24,966 nucleotides of DNA, taken from CAZIVO01 sp964542765 (GTDB lineage: Bacteria; Planctomycetota; UBA1135; UBA2386). The position numbers and the translations under genes are program-made. Positions 1 to 8,233 of the stretch are shown here, piece after piece. The notes under the pieces were generated by a model that made no database searches, was not told the DNA's origin, and saw only the letters and a list, made by a program, of their open reading frames with translations. The stretch lies in assembly GCA_964542765.1 (NCBI GenBank), contig CAZIVO010000047.1, positions 1 to 24,966 of the forward strand, given 5' to 3'. How positions within the stretch are numbered: the first letter of the stretch is position 1; each line of letters starts with the position of its first letter.

Positions 1-903
1 CCGCGGACGCCCGAATCGGACCTTGGCCTGTCTCGGATTCTGGTAGCGCACACCCAGGGGCTCGACGAAGACGCTGATCGTGTCGGCGCGGTGGATATCA
101 TCGTCTTCGGGGTCCAGACCGGAGAAGCCCGGCGTCTGCAGGTTCAAGACGGCGCAGAGTTCTTCGGGTCCGTGATCGACACGCAGGCGGATCAGGTCCA
201 TGAACTTGACCGTCGGATGCAATTCATCAGGAGGGTCAGACATGCTGGCGCCGCCGAGCCAGTCGGCGTCCTTGCCGTCGCAGACGATGCCCAAACCCTC
301 ATCGCCGCAGCTATGGGTGACGACCAGCGGTTGGTCCGAACAGGAGGTGATGACTTGCACGAAGAGCTTGATCCCTTCGTTGTAGCGCCCGCGTTGTTCC
401 GACAGGATTTTCTGCGGCACGGCGAAGCGGATCTTCTTGCCCTCGATCTGTGGCGCATCAAAGGTGCCGGTGTGCAGCCAGGTTTGGCTGATCCGCGAGC
501 CGACCTCGCTCTTGTGCAACACCGAGTAGGCGCTGCGCTTGAGTTCGAGTGGCGGCGTGATGCTCGCCATGGGCGGTCTCCATCCGTTGGGCCGGAAGCG
601 TGAGCCGACGCCCGATCTTGTCCAGACCTCGCAACCGTTGAGGCCGGTATCGAAGTTGTCATCGCAATCCCACAGGACCCACACACAGGTGAACATGCCC
701 TCGGCGAGGGGCTCACGCATGATGACCTCGAAGTGGATCGCCGTTGCCCTGGCCTCGATCTTCAGGTGTGTTGCGTCTGCGAAGGCGAGTTGCGGGACTC
801 CGACCTCGGGATCGCTCATGATGATCTTGGTAGGCGCTTCTCCCTGTGCCGGGAGCCAGGCTGCTGAAAGGCTGCAGAGGCTGATGATGAGCGATCGAAG
901 CAT
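1..903 (-). CDS. Secreted protein of unknown family (3' end cut by window edge)
   Basis: The frame is open for 301 codons from the ATG at 903 down to base 1 with no stop, so the C-terminus lies outside the window. I do not recognise the family. Residues 1-21 form a Sec-type signal peptide (Met-Leu-Arg start, hydrophobic LIISLCSLSAAW core, likely cleavage after LPAQ or nearby), so the protein is probably exported. Around residues 79-91 there is an acidic loop between cysteines, DCDDNFDTGLNGCE, which resembles a calcium-binding turn and may also hold a disulfide; more cysteines occur in CSDQ, SCGDEG and IVCDG. The rest has a beta-rich look. It is transcribed away from the membrane-protein gene at 1061. 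A possible -10 box (TAGAAT) lies only 6 nt before the ATG. Exact function unknown; that it is a real gene is supported by its signal peptide and an uninterrupted frame. Confidence 0.72.
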   Translation of the reverse strand, partial: MLRSLIISLCSLSAAWLPAQGEAPTKIIMSDPEVGVPQLAFADATHLKIEARATAIHFEVIMREPLAEGMFTCVWVLWDCDDNFDTGLNGCEVWTRSGVGSRFRPNGWRPPMASITPPLELKRSAYSVLHKSEVGSRISQTWLHTGTFDAPQIEGKKIRFAVPQKILSEQRGRYNEGIKLFVQVITSCSDQPLVVTHSCGDEGLGIVCDGKDADWLGGASMSDPPDELHPTVKFMDLIRLRVDHGPEELCAVLNLQTPGFSGLDPEDDDIHRADTISVFVEPLGVRYQNPRQAKVRFGRPR

Positions 904-909
904 GCACTG

Positions 910-915
910 ATTCTA
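910..915 (-). promoter_or_regulatory. Possible -10 box for the secreted-protein gene
   Basis: Reading the minus strand, TAGAAT (5 of 6 to TATAAT) ends 6 nt before the ATG at 903. Transcription would start at or next to the start codon, giving a leaderless message. No good -35 box is visible at 16-18 nt upstream, so the call is weak. Confidence 0.3.
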
Positions 916-919
916 CTGG

Positions 920-931
920 CCGACCGGTCGG
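920..931. promoter_or_regulatory. Perfect 12-bp palindrome in a divergent intergenic region
   Basis: CCGACCGGTCGG is a perfect dyad with no spacer, lying between the divergent genes at 903 and 1061 and just upstream of the possible -10 box of the minus-strand gene. It could be an operator for a dimeric repressor. With no loop it is unlikely to act as a terminator hairpin. Confidence 0.35.
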
Positions 932-1060
932 TTTTGACGCCTGACCGGGTCGATCCAGGTCGAAATGAGGGTTTTGTCGAGCTCTCTATCCCGGGTGCGG
1001 GATGAGCCGAGAACTTCACCTTTGTCAGTTCCGTGCCTTGGGCCATCATGGTGCTCAGGC

Positions 1061-2656
1061 ATGTCCTCAAGTTCTGGGAATCCATGCGCATCGCCTTCCA
1101 TCCTCAAGAGCGCTGCGTTTTATGGCGTGATCGCGGTCGCGCTCACCTGGCCGCTGATGCTTCAGTTCGGCTCCTCGGTGATCTCGCACTGGGACAATGA
1201 CATCGAACACAGCTTGTGGACGGCCTGGTGGTTTGGCCATGCTCTGGCGAGCCCCGATGTCGGTCTGTTCCGGACCGAACTACTGCACTACCCGTCCGGC
1301 ACGGACCTGCAGTTCGCCGATCTCAATCTGGCGGTGCTGGCACCGGTCTGGTTGCTCACCCAGGGCCTGGGTCTGGCTGCGGCTTACAATCTCGTTTCGC
1401 TGGCCAGCTTCGTGCTGAGCGGACTCTTGATGCAGCGACTTGCGTGGCGCATCTGCGGACACGGCGGCGCATCCTGGTTTGCCGGCTTCGCCTATGCCGC
1501 CTCACCCTACTGGCTGTCGGCGGTGTGCAACGGTTGGATATACCACGCACAGATCTGGGTCTTTCCTTTCGTCTTGCTGATGATCTTGCGGGCCGGGCGC
1601 CGTGATCGCATCGTTGACTTCGCCCTGATCGGTGCGAGCCTGGGCCTGGTCTTTCACGTGCAGCCTTACTTCTTCCTTTATCTGGCCGTGCTGTTGCCGC
1701 TGCTGGCGGTGTGGTATGCGCCCTCCCTGGCGGCGCGATTGTGCAGTCGCGCCGGCTTGCTGCGGGTCGGTGTCGCGATCACCGTGACGGCGTTGATCGT
1801 GCTGCCGCGAGTTTGGCCGATGATCGCCGCATCGGGTGTCGAGATGGTGGCTCACAGCGGGCCGCTCAACACGAGCCTGGTGGCCCAGCCGAGCGAGATG
1901 TTCTGGCCATCGACCGCGTCGGTCGAGGCCAGGCTCGCCGACTCGGGATATCTGGTCGTCTATCTGGGCTATGTGCTGCTCGGGGTGATCATCCTGGGCT
2001 ATCTCGTCGGCCGAAGCCGCAGGGTCTTCTTGCCGTGGTTGGTCACTGCGGCGGCGATGTTGGTGCTCGCGCTCGGCCCCTTTGCTGGTGGCGAGGAGGG
2101 CGTCCGCATGCCCGCCTACTGGTTGCAGCAACTCCCGGGTTTTCGCTTCCTGACCAATCATTGGCGCTGGTCGGCGGCCGCTGGTGTTTGCCTGTGCGCG
2201 GCGGCGTCGCTGGGGTTGGCGGCCTTGTGCGGTCGTTACAAGAAGGTGCCATGGCTGCCTGCGCTGATAGGGGCGCTCCTCGTGATCGAGATGGTGGCTC
2301 TTTTTCCATTTCCCCTTCGCAAGCCGCTGTGGTCGGTGCGGCCCAGCGTGGCCGCGCAGAGGTTGTGCGACGAGGAGGGCGTGCGGGCCGTGCTGGATGT
2401 GAGTCCGAATCCCAAGCTCAATCAGATGGCACACGGAAAAGCGCTCGTCGGTGGCTGGTTGCCGCGGCTGCCCGCGGCTGCCGAGCGCTCGTCCCGGGCG
2501 CTGCTGGAAGAGTTTCATGCACTGCCGGACAATCCCGCTAAGCTGAAGTTCTTGGCCGAGCACGGTATCGACGCGGTGCTTCTAGGGCCGACCGAGGGAC
2601 TCGTGATCGAATCGAGTGCGTCAGGCGGCTTTCGTCGTCTGGTCGTGGATCGGTGA
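1061..2656 (+). CDS. Multi-pass membrane protein, GT-C glycosyltransferase-like
   Basis: This polytopic inner-membrane protein has about 11 hydrophobic segments between roughly residues 15 and 445, then a soluble tail of about 85 residues. After the first membrane segment there is an acidic loop (SHWDNDIEHSLWTAWWF), the position at which GT-C enzymes (PMT, ArnT, YfhO-like) carry their catalytic acidic residues. Such proteins transfer sugars from polyprenyl-phosphate donors to lipids or proteins on the outer face of the membrane. The frame is also open upstream to an ATG at 965, but the extra 32 residues are polar, Ser/Arg-rich and unlike a membrane protein start, so the ATG at 1061 is chosen; its Shine-Dalgarno is weak either way. 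The gene is followed after 43 nt by plsC and then the FG-GAP lipoprotein, suggesting an envelope operon. Substrate cannot be told; assignment to GT-C is by topology and the acidic loop, not by a sure family match. Confidence 0.75.
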   Translation: MSSSSGNPCASPSILKSAAFYGVIAVALTWPLMLQFGSSVISHWDNDIEHSLWTAWWFGHALASPDVGLFRTELLHYPSGTDLQFADLNLAVLAPVWLLTQGLGLAAAYNLVSLASFVLSGLLMQRLAWRICGHGGASWFAGFAYAASPYWLSAVCNGWIYHAQIWVFPFVLLMILRAGRRDRIVDFALIGASLGLVFHVQPYFFLYLAVLLPLLAVWYAPSLAARLCSRAGLLRVGVAITVTALIVLPRVWPMIAASGVEMVAHSGPLNTSLVAQPSEMFWPSTASVEARLADSGYLVVYLGYVLLGVIILGYLVGRSRRVFLPWLVTAAAMLVLALGPFAGGEEGVRMPAYWLQQLPGFRFLTNHWRWSAAAGVCLCAAASLGLAALCGRYKKVPWLPALIGALLVIEMVALFPFPLRKPLWSVRPSVAAQRLCDEEGVRAVLDVSPNPKLNQMAHGKALVGGWLPRLPAAAERSSRALLEEFHALPDNPAKLKFLAEHGIDAVLLGPTEGLVIESSASGGFRRLVVDR

Positions 2657-2699
2657 GTGCTCTGGCCGATTTGTTGGAAGGGAGTGAGGCAGGGTGGTG

Positions 2700-3374
2700 A
2701 TGGTGGAGAGAGAGAAGCCGTATGTGCCGGTGATCCGCAACTGGGTGTTCTGGCCCTGTTGCTATCTCATGCGGCTGGCTTCCTGGCTCTATTTCCGCGT
2801 CAGCGTGCGCGGCAAACGCAACTATCCGCAACGGCCCTTCGTCGCGGTGGTCAATCACGCATCCTTCCTCGATATGCCCGTCATGGCCTGGGGCCTTGAT
2901 CGTGGCAGCCATTTTTTGGGCAAGGCGGAGCTGTTCAAGATACCGGTCTTCTCCTGGTTCTTGCGTTGTTGGGGCGGCATCCCCTTGCGTCGTGACGCCG
3001 GCGATGTCAGCGCCATGGATCTGGCGCTGGCGAAGCTTCGTGACGGCGAGGCCGTCTACATCACGCCCGAGGGGACGCGCAAGCACGCTGCCGATGGTTC
3101 GGCGCGGCCGCGCACTGGTTTCGTGCGGCTGGCGCAGCTCGCCGGCTGCCCTGTCGTGCCGATCGCGGTGGGTGGGGTGCGCCGCGCGATGCCGCCGGGT
3201 GCGATCATCCCTCGACCTGTCAAGATCCGTATTAGCATTGGCGAGCCGATCCATCTGGCACCTATCGAGGTCAGCCATGACAATCACGATGCCTTGCAAG
3301 AGCAGGCATGTGCAGTGATGGACAGGATCTACGAAATGAAGCGGGAACTCGAATCGGGGGCGGTGTCGGAGTGA
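2700..3374 (+). CDS. plsC: 1-acyl-sn-glycerol-3-phosphate acyltransferase (PlsC family)
   Basis: The product is about 224 residues, the normal size for PlsC/LPLAT enzymes that acylate lysophosphatidic acid to phosphatidic acid at the inner membrane. All four family blocks are present: block I NHASFLD (HX4D, catalytic His about residue 53 and Asp about 58), block II around KAELFKIPVF...GGIPLRR (about 75-98), block III PEGTRK (about 123-128, phosphate binding) and block IV VVPIAVGG (about 152-159). A hydrophobic stretch near residues 14-32 would anchor it. The start is ATG 2700, with GAGGCAGG as ribosome binding site; GTG codons at 2694 and 2697 in the same frame are alternatives. Its stop overlaps the GTG start of the next gene, so the two are probably translationally coupled. 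Some PlsC-like enzymes acylate other lysolipids, so the exact acceptor is unproven. Confidence 0.93.
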   Translation: MVEREKPYVPVIRNWVFWPCCYLMRLASWLYFRVSVRGKRNYPQRPFVAVVNHASFLDMPVMAWGLDRGSHFLGKAELFKIPVFSWFLRCWGGIPLRRDAGDVSAMDLALAKLRDGEAVYITPEGTRKHAADGSARPRTGFVRLAQLAGCPVVPIAVGGVRRAMPPGAIIPRPVKIRISIGEPIHLAPIEVSHDNHDALQEQACAVMDRIYEMKRELESGAVSE

Positions 3375-6300
3375 CGCGGGGGAGTTCGTGGAAGCCGTGC
3401 ATGATCGTCTTTGTCGGGGCGGTCTTGCTGGCTTGCGATGGCGCGGAACCCCTGCGTGAGGAGGCCCTGGCAAGGCGCAGTCAGGGTGCTGGGGTCACCC
3501 GTTTCACGCGACTGTCAGCAGCTGATACCGGCGTGACCTTCACCAACCGGCTGAAGCCGAGCAATGTCATGCCCTACGTCTACAACGGTGCAGGCTTGGC
3601 GGTCGCAGACTACGACGGCAATGGTCTTGCCGACCTCTATCTGGTCTCGCAGGACGGTTCCGACCGTTTGTTCCGGCAGACTTCTGCCTGGCAGTTCGAA
3701 GATGTGACCGAGGCAGCGGGGATCTTGCCGGACGAGTCGTGGGGGACTGGCGCGACCTTTGCCGACTTCGATGGCGATGGCGATCTCGATCTCTATGTCT
3801 GCAATCTGGAGGCGCCCAACAGGCTCTACCGAAACGATGGTGAGGGTCGATTCACAGAGGTTGCGGGGCCGCTCGGTGTGGCCGATATCGGCGCGACAAC
3901 GATGGCCGCCTTCGCCGACTTCGACCGCGATGGCGATCTCGATCTCTATCTGGTGAAGAACCGTGTTCTGCACAGCAATCTCCCTGCCGAGATCCTCGCC
4001 GAGCTGGAGTTGCCTGCGGGCATCAGGAAGTCGCTTCGCCAGCTGGCTCCGGCCATGCCCGCTCTCGATCCGGCGCGTGGTATCAGTGGCATTCCGCCGG
4101 CGTTGCGTGGCTTCGTGACGGTCGTCGCCGGCAAGCTGGTCATGGCAGGCCAACGCGACCGCCTGCTGCGCAACGAGTCGGGGCACAGTTTTACGGACGT
4201 GACCGAGTCGGCAGGGATCCTCGACCAGGGCATGGGGCTGTCGGCGACCTGGTGGGACTACGATGACGATGGCTGGCCTGATCTCTATGTCGCCAACGAT
4301 CTGCAGACGCCCGATCGCCTCTACCACAATCAGGGTGATGGCAGCTTGCGCGATGTCGCGCAAGAGGCCTTGCCGCACACAGCCTTTTTCGGCATGGGGT
4401 CCGATGCCGCGGATATAGACAATGACGGTCGGCTCGATCTTCTGGTTGCGGATATGTCGAGCAGGACGCATTTCATGTCCAAGATGCTGATGGGGGACAT
4501 GGACAAGCAGCGGTGGTTTTTGGAGAAGACGAAACCGCCGCAGTACATGCGCAACGCCCTCTACCTCAACACTGGCACCGAGCGCTTCATGGAAGTGGCG
4601 CAGCTGGCTGGACTGGCCAAGAGTGACTGGACCTGGTCGGTGCGCCTGGACGATTTCGACAATGACGGGCGTGTCGATCTCTTTGCGACCAATGGCATCC
4701 CGCGTTTCGACATGAATCCGGATATCGAACGCGAGAAGAGTCGGCTCTGGCGCAGTGGCCGTCAAACCGAGGCCCTCGATCTGATTCGAAAGATTCCCGG
4801 TGTGGCGGAGAAGAATCTGGCCTTCAAGAATCTCGGCCATCTGAAGTTCGAGGAGGTCGGCGCGGCCTGGGGCCTGGATGATCAAGGTATCAGCCATGGC
4901 GCTGTTGCCGCCGATCTGGACCGTGATGGCGATCTCGACCTGATCGTCAACAACCTCAATGCTCCTGTAGGGATCTATCGCAACGACAGTGAGGGTGGGC
5001 ACGCGATCCTGGTCCGCCTGATCGGTACCGACAGCAATCGCTTCGGGGTCGATGCGCGCCTTCTGGCTCGAACGCGCACGGGTCTGCACAAACGTCAGTT
5101 GACCTTGTCGCGTGGCTACATGTCTGGCCAGGACTCGCTCGTGCATATAGGACTGGGCGAAGAAGACGAGGTCGAGCGGCTGATCATCGATTGGCCCAGC
5201 GGCCGCCGGCAAATTCTCAGCGATCTGGCGGCCGACCGTCTCTACACGGTTACAGAAGCCGGTGAATCACCCCCGAAGGCGCTGCCGTCGACGCCCTTGT
5301 TCGTGTCGGATGACCGGTTGCCTTTTCGGCACGTCGAGACACCGTTCGATGATTTTGTCCGGCAGCCCTTGTTGCCACACAGACACTCGCAGCTGGGGCC
5401 GGGATTGGCGTGGGGAGATGCTGACGGTGATGGTGACGAGGATCTCTTCATCGGTGGCGCCGCCGGACAGGCGGGCAAACTTCTGCGCAATGATGGCGAG
5501 GCAGGTTACGCCGAACTCGAGGGCCCGTGGAGTGATGATGCGGCTCACGAGGATATGGGCTTGCTCTGGTTCGAAGCGAACGGCGATGGCAAGCAAGACC
5601 TCTATGTTGTCAGCGGCGGTGTCGAGCCAGGCGACGAGATCTTGCGCGACCGCCTTTATCTCGGTAGCGGCGGGGGTCGTTTCGAGCGGGCGCCGGCGGG
5701 CATCCTGCCTGAGTTGCGCGACAGTGGCAGTTGTGTGGTGGCGGCTGACTTCGACCGTGATGGTGATCTCGATCTGTTTTTGGGTGGGCGAATCCTTCCG
5801 GGGCGTTATCCGCAGACGCCGCGCAGTCATCTGCTGCGCAATGAGGGCGGCCGTTTTGTCGAGGTGACACAAGAACTGGCGAAGGGATTGGATGTCGTCG
5901 GGCTGGTCACCAGCGCCTTGTGGTCGGATGTCGACGATGATGGCTGGATCGATCTCTTGGTGACCCTGGATTGGGGGACGGTCAAGCTCTTTGGCAATGC
6001 CCGGGGCAAGTTAGAGGACCGTACCGAGGCGGCGGGTTTGGCAGGTGCCAGCGGCTGGTGGAATGCTATTGCCGGTGCCGATCTCGATGGTGATGGCGAC
6101 ATCGATTACGCGCTCGGTAATTTTGGCCGCAACACCAAGTACCGTGTGTCGGCTGATCATCCCGCACGCATCTATTGCAAGGACTACGATGGCGATGGGC
6201 GTTTCGACATCGTCGAGGCTAAGGATGGTGCCGAGGGGCAGTTGCCGGTTCGGGGGCGCAGTTGCAGTAGTTCCGCCATGCCCTTCTTGGCCGACAAGTT

Positions 6301-7036
6301 TCCGACCTTTGCATCCTTCGCGCGTGCCGATCTCGAAGAGATCTACGGTGGTGAAGCCTTGTCTGATGCTTTGCGGCGCAGTGTCAACCAGCTTGACCAC
6401 CAGATCTTGGTCAATCAGGGTGGCGGTCACTTCATCGCGCAGTCCTTGCCGCGGCTGTCCCAGGTGGCGCCGGTCTTCGGACTGGCCGTGATCGATCATG
6501 ATGGCGATGGCGCCTTCGATCTTCATCTCGCTCAGAACTTCTTTTCACCCGAACCCGAGACCGGGCGCATGGGTGGCGGCACCAGCTTGTTGCTGCGCAA
6601 CACCGGTCAGGGCGAGTTCGTTTCGGAGGGGCCTGCTCACAGCGGTTTGCTGGTGGCGGGTGACGCCAAGGGCTCGGCGGTGGCCGATATCGATGGCGAT
6701 GGTAGGCCCGATCTGGTCGTTGCCACGAATGACGGACCGTTGCATGCCTTCCGCAATCAGACAAAGGGTCGGTGGCTATGTGTGCGTCTGCGCGGGACAC
6801 CGGCCAATCCTCTCGCGATCGGTGCACGGGTCACCTTGCATCGTGCCGATGGATTGCGTTGCACCGCCGAACTGCAGGCTGGTTCGGGCTACCTTTCGCA
6901 GTCGAGTTCTTGCCTGTTTTTCGGGCTGGGCGCGAGCACGGCCGAGGAATTGCGGGTGGTCTGGCCGAGCGGCCAGAAGAGTGCGCACACGCAAGATCTG
7001 GGTCGGTCCGAGATCCTGATCGAGGCACCGCGCTAG
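3371..7036 (+). CDS. Giant lipoprotein with two FG-GAP/VCBS and ASPIC-UnbV halves
   Basis: The product is about 1,221 residues. The GTG start at 3371 gives a positively charged n-region (TRGSSWK), a hydrophobic core and the lipobox LLAC (Cys 22), so it is probably a lipid-anchored envelope protein. An ATG at 3401 with a GGAAG site is the alternative start but leaves no positive n-region. The body carries 15 calcium-loop repeats of the D-x-D-x-D-G-x-x-D type found in FG-GAP/VCBS beta-propellers (examples: DFDGDGDLDLYV, DYDDDGWPDLYV, DIDGDGRPDLVV): seven in the first half, eight in the second. Each half ends in an ASPIC/UnbV-like domain, the first near WPSGRR (about residue 618), the second near WPSGQK close to the C-terminus. 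Such CRTAC1-like proteins are common in Planctomycetota and Acidobacteriota but biochemically poorly known. A role in adhesion or surface carbohydrate binding is only inference. It overlaps plsC by 4 nt (GTGA). Confidence 0.9.
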   Translation: MTRGSSWKPCMIVFVGAVLLACDGAEPLREEALARRSQGAGVTRFTRLSAADTGVTFTNRLKPSNVMPYVYNGAGLAVADYDGNGLADLYLVSQDGSDRLFRQTSAWQFEDVTEAAGILPDESWGTGATFADFDGDGDLDLYVCNLEAPNRLYRNDGEGRFTEVAGPLGVADIGATTMAAFADFDRDGDLDLYLVKNRVLHSNLPAEILAELELPAGIRKSLRQLAPAMPALDPARGISGIPPALRGFVTVVAGKLVMAGQRDRLLRNESGHSFTDVTESAGILDQGMGLSATWWDYDDDGWPDLYVANDLQTPDRLYHNQGDGSLRDVAQEALPHTAFFGMGSDAADIDNDGRLDLLVADMSSRTHFMSKMLMGDMDKQRWFLEKTKPPQYMRNALYLNTGTERFMEVAQLAGLAKSDWTWSVRLDDFDNDGRVDLFATNGIPRFDMNPDIEREKSRLWRSGRQTEALDLIRKIPGVAEKNLAFKNLGHLKFEEVGAAWGLDDQGISHGAVAADLDRDGDLDLIVNNLNAPVGIYRNDSEGGHAILVRLIGTDSNRFGVDARLLARTRTGLHKRQLTLSRGYMSGQDSLVHIGLGEEDEVERLIIDWPSGRRQILSDLAADRLYTVTEAGESPPKALPSTPLFVSDDRLPFRHVETPFDDFVRQPLLPHRHSQLGPGLAWGDADGDGDEDLFIGGAAGQAGKLLRNDGEAGYAELEGPWSDDAAHEDMGLLWFEANGDGKQDLYVVSGGVEPGDEILRDRLYLGSGGGRFERAPAGILPELRDSGSCVVAADFDRDGDLDLFLGGRILPGRYPQTPRSHLLRNEGGRFVEVTQELAKGLDVVGLVTSALWSDVDDDGWIDLLVTLDWGTVKLFGNARGKLEDRTEAAGLAGASGWWNAIAGADLDGDGDIDYALGNFGRNTKYRVSADHPARIYCKDYDGDGRFDIVEAKDGAEGQLPVRGRSCSSSAMPFLADKFPTFASFARADLEEIYGGEALSDALRRSVNQLDHQILVNQGGGHFIAQSLPRLSQVAPVFGLAVIDHDGDGAFDLHLAQNFFSPEPETGRMGGGTSLLLRNTGQGEFVSEGPAHSGLLVAGDAKGSAVADIDGDGRPDLVVATNDGPLHAFRNQTKGRWLCVRLRGTPANPLAIGARVTLHRADGLRCTAELQAGSGYLSQSSSCLFFGLGASTAEELRVVWPSGQKSAHTQDLGRSEILIEAPR

Positions 7037-7090
7037 GACATCACGGGTTCCCTGGAGTCTCCCAGGTGGTGTCCGCCTGGTCCTTGTCGC

Positions 7091-7110
7091 AAAATCCAGG
7101 CTGGTATTTT
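7091..7110 (+). terminator. Weak candidate terminator after the FG-GAP gene
   Basis: An A-tract, a short imperfect stem (AAAATCC pairing with GGTATTTT with one bulged T) and a T-rich tail form a small hairpin 55 nt after the stop at 7036 and before the next ATG at 7139. The stem is short, so this may be chance. Confidence 0.25.
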
Positions 7111-7138
7111 GGGTCTGTTTCGAGCATCACTCTTCATC

Positions 7139-8149
7139 ATGCGGACACTACTCGCCCTCATCTTCTTGCTGGCTCCTCCGGCGGCAGCCCAAGACCATGT
7201 GCAACTTTCGAACGGCGATCGCCTGACGGGGAAGGTCCGGTCGATGGCCGGTGGCCAGTTGATCTTCGTTTCCGAGGTGTTGGGCGAACTGAAGATGGAC
7301 ATGTCCCTGATCACCGATCTGCAGACCGCTGCGGCGGTCCGGCTCCTCGACGACAAGGGCGAACTGGTGCTGAGACGGGTTGAGCGGATCGAGACCGGAG
7401 CCCTGATCCTCGGGGGCGATGGGGACAAGGAACCTTCGCGGATGCTCCTGGATCGACTCACTGGCATCAACCCATCCGAACCGGGTGCCGTCTGGACGGC
7501 ATCGGTGAGCGCGGGTTTTTCGCTGTTGACGGGCAATACCGATCGTCGAGCAGCTTCGGTTGCTGCCGAGGCCCAAAGGCGCACCGACGAAGATCGCTTG
7601 TCGGCTTCGGCCTCATGGGATTATGCCCAAGACAAGAATGAGGAGGCTTGGGATCTCACCCAGCGCCGTTTGGGCGGCGACTTCCAGTACGACTATTTCT
7701 TGAGCGAAACCTCTTACCTCCTTGCCACGACCCGTGCAGAGAGCGATACCCGCGCCGACATAGAACTGCGCTACACGATTGGCGGCGGCCATGGCTTGCA
7801 GTGGGTCGATAGCGATCGGTGGAAGTTTTCGACCGAGATTGGTGTCAACTTCTTCCACGAAGCCTTCCGCTCGGATGCTCCCGAGAACAGTTATCTGGCC
7901 GCCCGTATGGCCAGCAACCTGACCTGGAACTTCAACGATCGCGTCAAGTTCTTGCAGGGTATCGAGATCTATCCGAGCATCGAGCAGGCTGATGACCTTT
8001 ACACCAAGCTCGATTCGCGCATGCGCATCAGCCTGGGCGAGGCCATGTTTTCGCAGTTCCAGTGGGTGTTTGATTACGACAACACGCCTAGCCCCGGCCT
8101 GGACCGGCAAGACCACCGATTCCTGATCCAGATTGGTTGGGAGTTCTGA
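7139..8149 (+). CDS. DUF481 (YdiY-like) outer-membrane beta-barrel protein
   Basis: The product is 336 residues with a clear signal peptide (MRTLLALIFLL...AAAQ, cleaved before DHVQL). The N-terminal part holds an SH3-like segment with the pattern VQLSNGDRLTGKV (about residues 22-34), seen in front of many DUF481 proteins. From about residue 130 (SAGFSLLTGNTDRR) it shows the DUF481 pattern of alternating hydrophobic/polar strands, and it ends in GWEF: a C-terminal Phe is the usual signal for insertion by the BAM machinery. The E. coli relative YdiY is acid/salt-induced and of unknown function. I start at ATG 7139 because it gives a clean signal peptide; an upstream in-frame TTG at 7109 only adds non-signal residues. 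It may be a separate unit or the last gene of the operon before it (102-nt gap). Confidence 0.85.
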   Translation: MRTLLALIFLLAPPAAAQDHVQLSNGDRLTGKVRSMAGGQLIFVSEVLGELKMDMSLITDLQTAAAVRLLDDKGELVLRRVERIETGALILGGDGDKEPSRMLLDRLTGINPSEPGAVWTASVSAGFSLLTGNTDRRAASVAAEAQRRTDEDRLSASASWDYAQDKNEEAWDLTQRRLGGDFQYDYFLSETSYLLATTRAESDTRADIELRYTIGGGHGLQWVDSDRWKFSTEIGVNFFHEAFRSDAPENSYLAARMASNLTWNFNDRVKFLQGIEIYPSIEQADDLYTKLDSRMRISLGEAMFSQFQWVFDYDNTPSPGLDRQDHRFLIQIGWEF

Positions 8150-8181
8150 GCCTGCGCTGGCCGGTTGGTCATCGCGCCAGC

Positions 8182-8217
8182 TTGAATCCGGGCTTGCTAC
8201 CGGATTGAACCCGGGCC
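8182..8217. repeat. Hairpin plus near-identical 12-bp direct repeat between convergent genes
   Basis: AATCCGG (8185-8191) and CCGGATT (8200-8206) form a perfect 7-bp stem with an 8-nt loop. The same stretch contains TTGAATCCGGGC (8182-8193) and TTGAACCCGGGC (8206-8217), a direct repeat with one mismatch. It lies between the ends of the DUF481 gene and msrA, where a bidirectional terminator would be expected, but there is no T-run. Confidence 0.4.
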
Positions 8218-8233
8218 TTACCTCGTGGGGGGG

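Noticed and set aside
965..1060. Upstream extension of the GT-C-like protein to ATG 965
   Set aside because: The 32 added residues are polar and Ser/Arg/Pro-rich, unlike a membrane-protein N-terminus; ATG 1061 sits next to the first membrane segment.
1502..2563. 353-codon minus-strand frame opposite the GT-C-like gene
   Set aside because: Gln/Arg/His-rich composition is the antisense image of Leu/Ala-rich membrane segments.
3515..5212. 565-codon open frame on the minus strand opposite the FG-GAP gene
   Set aside because: It mirrors the repeated acidic codons of the real gene; its translation is a biased Val/Ile/Arg/His string with no domain, and the plus-strand protein has clear motifs.
3776..6710. 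Recurring GATGGCGATGGCGAT-like tracts as a CRISPR or satellite array
   Set aside because: They are in frame, vary at third positions and encode the calcium-binding loops of FG-GAP repeats; no regular spacers.
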